This document shows, one piece after another, positions 39,335 through 40,394 of a stretch of 40,394 nucleotides of DNA. The number at the start of each line of letters is the position of its first letter. Position 1 is the first letter of the stretch. The DNA is from Candidatus Desulfolinea nitratireducens (GTDB lineage: Bacteria > Chloroflexota > Anaerolineae > Anaerolineales > Villigracilaceae): contig JACNJN010000028.1 of assembly GCA_014382535.1 (NCBI GenBank), forward strand, positions 1 through 40,394, in the 5' to 3' direction. Made by a program: the position numbers and the translations under genes. The notes under the pieces are model-generated. The model did not search any database. It saw only the letters and a list, made by a program, of their open reading frames with translations, and was not told the DNA's origin.

Positions 39335-40330
39335 ATGGAAATCCCTGAAAAGCGTAAACCGACTCGCAATTTAGCGCTAGACCTTGTACGGGTCACTGAG
39401 GCCGGGGCATTGGGAGCAGGCCGCTTTATGGGGCGCGGCAATAAGGAAGAAGCAGACGCTGCCGCAGTCGATGCGATGCGCCTGGTATTAAAAACAGTGG
39501 ATATGGATGGGATCATCGTTATCGGGGAAGGTGAAAAAGATGAGGCCCCGATGCTCTATAACGGCGAAAGAGTGGGGAACGGAAACTACCCGGATGTTGA
39601 CGTGGCTGTTGATCCCATTGACGGGACTCGACCTCTGGCTTATGGGCGTTTAAATGCAATTGCGACGGTTGCTGTTGCCCCGCGCGAGACCATGTTTGAT
39701 CCTGGCCCCTTTGTCTATATGCACAAGATCGCAGTTGGGCCTGCTGCCAAAGGGAAAATTGATATTGATGCGCCAGTCATTGATAACCTCAAAGCTGTTG
39801 CAAAGGCACTTGGTAAAAAAATAGCCGATCTGACCGCTGTTGTCCTTGACCGCCCTCGCCACGAAAATTTGATTGCCGAGATTCGCAACGCGGGAGCCCG
39901 CCTTCGGCAAATTCCGGATGGGGATGTGGCCGCCGCCTTGATGACCTGCCTCCCGGATACGGGTATTGATATTCTCATCGGTATTGGTGGTACGCCTGAA
40001 GGTGTTTTGGCGACCTGCGCCCTCCATGCGATGGGTGGTGAGATCCAGGGTAAGCTCTACGCCCGCGATGAGAGGGAACTCGCACTTGGACGTGAGGCTG
40101 GGTACGATTTTGAGAAGGTGCTGACAATGACTGATCTTGTCGCCTCAGACGATGTCTTCTTTGCCGCAACAGGGATCACAGATGGGGAGCTGATGAAAGG
40201 CGTAAAATACTTTAGCAATACTGCCCGCACAGAAAGTCTCGTTGTAAGCGGTCTGACAGGCTCTGTCCGTTGGATTACCGCTACACATCGTTGGGATATC
40301 CTGAATGGAATTAGCTCGTTAGAATACTAA
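39335..40330 (+). CDS. glpX: Fructose-1,6-bisphosphatase, class II
   Basis: A 331-residue GlpX-type phosphatase for gluconeogenesis. It has the metal-binding sequence GEGEKDEAPML, the DPIDGTRPLAYG motif, VLDRPRHENLI, GIGGTPEGVLA, and a normal C-terminus. TTGGAGACG precedes the ATG at 39335. It shares strand and close spacing with cdsA but has no functional tie. Class II enzymes sometimes also accept sedoheptulose-1,7-bisphosphate. Nothing is seen in 40331-40394. Confidence 0.94.
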   Translation: MEIPEKRKPTRNLALDLVRVTEAGALGAGRFMGRGNKEEADAAAVDAMRLVLKTVDMDGIIVIGEGEKDEAPMLYNGERVGNGNYPDVDVAVDPIDGTRPLAYGRLNAIATVAVAPRETMFDPGPFVYMHKIAVGPAAKGKIDIDAPVIDNLKAVAKALGKKIADLTAVVLDRPRHENLIAEIRNAGARLRQIPDGDVAAALMTCLPDTGIDILIGIGGTPEGVLATCALHAMGGEIQGKLYARDERELALGREAGYDFEKVLTMTDLVASDDVFFAATGITDGELMKGVKYFSNTARTESLVVSGLTGSVRWITATHRWDILNGISSLEY

Positions 40331-40394
40331 AAGAATTATCTAGCCACCTGACAGTTTTGCATCAACGGTAGGTACACATCGAAATGTTGAATAA

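Overview
The window looks like a chromosome segment of a Chloroflexota bacterium, probably Anaerolineae-like. This is an inference from gene content: an archaeal-type HMG-CoA synthase beside a class II HMG-CoA reductase, a serine hydroxymethyltransferase fused to the glycine-cleavage T protein, the block rpsB-tsf-pyrH-frr-uppS-cdsA next to dnaA, and many short palindromic repeats. Base composition is moderate except in an AT-rich patch at about 5.7-6.9 kb. I see no rRNA, tRNA or CRISPR array.

Layout. 1-1091 is the 5' part of an IS1380-like transposase gene on the minus strand that runs off the window. 1453-4665 is the glyA-gcvT fusion. Its last codons and terminator (178 bp) are repeated at 5487-5664, and a MNT-HEPN (MntA-HepT type) toxin-antitoxin pair lies between the copies. 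Next comes an AT-rich gene for a coiled-coil protein with a PD-(D/E)XK-like nuclease signature. 7058-7884 is a gene-free block of short tandem repeats and hairpins.

7885-10029 (minus) is an ArsR regulator, DUF318 permease and small CxxC thioredoxin-fold operon. 10.4-13.8 kb holds an iron-sulfur flavoprotein, a nitroreductase, two small drug/metabolite transporters and a DinB-like protein. 13992-16891 (minus) is a compact operon of a Tat-exported two-domain multicopper oxidase, a ZIP transporter with an added extracytoplasmic domain, and a DtxR-family regulator. A 24-bp DtxR-type palindrome sits on the operon's promoter. Divergent from it are a cysteine-less DUF1858-like protein, a membrane protein and a lipoprotein.

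18.5-24 kb carries an APH-like kinase, an adenosine deaminase, a 53-residue lipoprotein and an ECF sigma / zinc-finger anti-sigma / membrane protein operon. 24.3-26.4 kb is decaying: a MscS gene with an in-frame TGA just behind a MITE-like element, and a methyltransferase remnant. 26419-30165 (minus) holds HMG-CoA reductase, HMG-CoA synthase and a thiolase-fold protein. The thiolase-fold protein lacks the nucleophilic Cys, and the reductase carries a palindromic repeat translated in frame. A NarL-type histidine kinase without a response regulator follows, then dnaA, rpsB (with a long repetitive tail), tsf, pyrH, frr, uppS, cdsA and class II fructose-bisphosphatase.

How it fits together. HMG-CoA reductase and synthase make mevalonate for isoprenoids, UppS uses isoprenoids for the cell-wall lipid carrier, and CdsA feeds phospholipid synthesis. 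The metal operon probably oxidises and imports a divalent metal under DtxR control. Mobile and repetitive DNA is prominent: an IS, three copies of a ~111-bp MITE-like element, and several hairpin repeat families. All residue numbers and alignments were made by eye.
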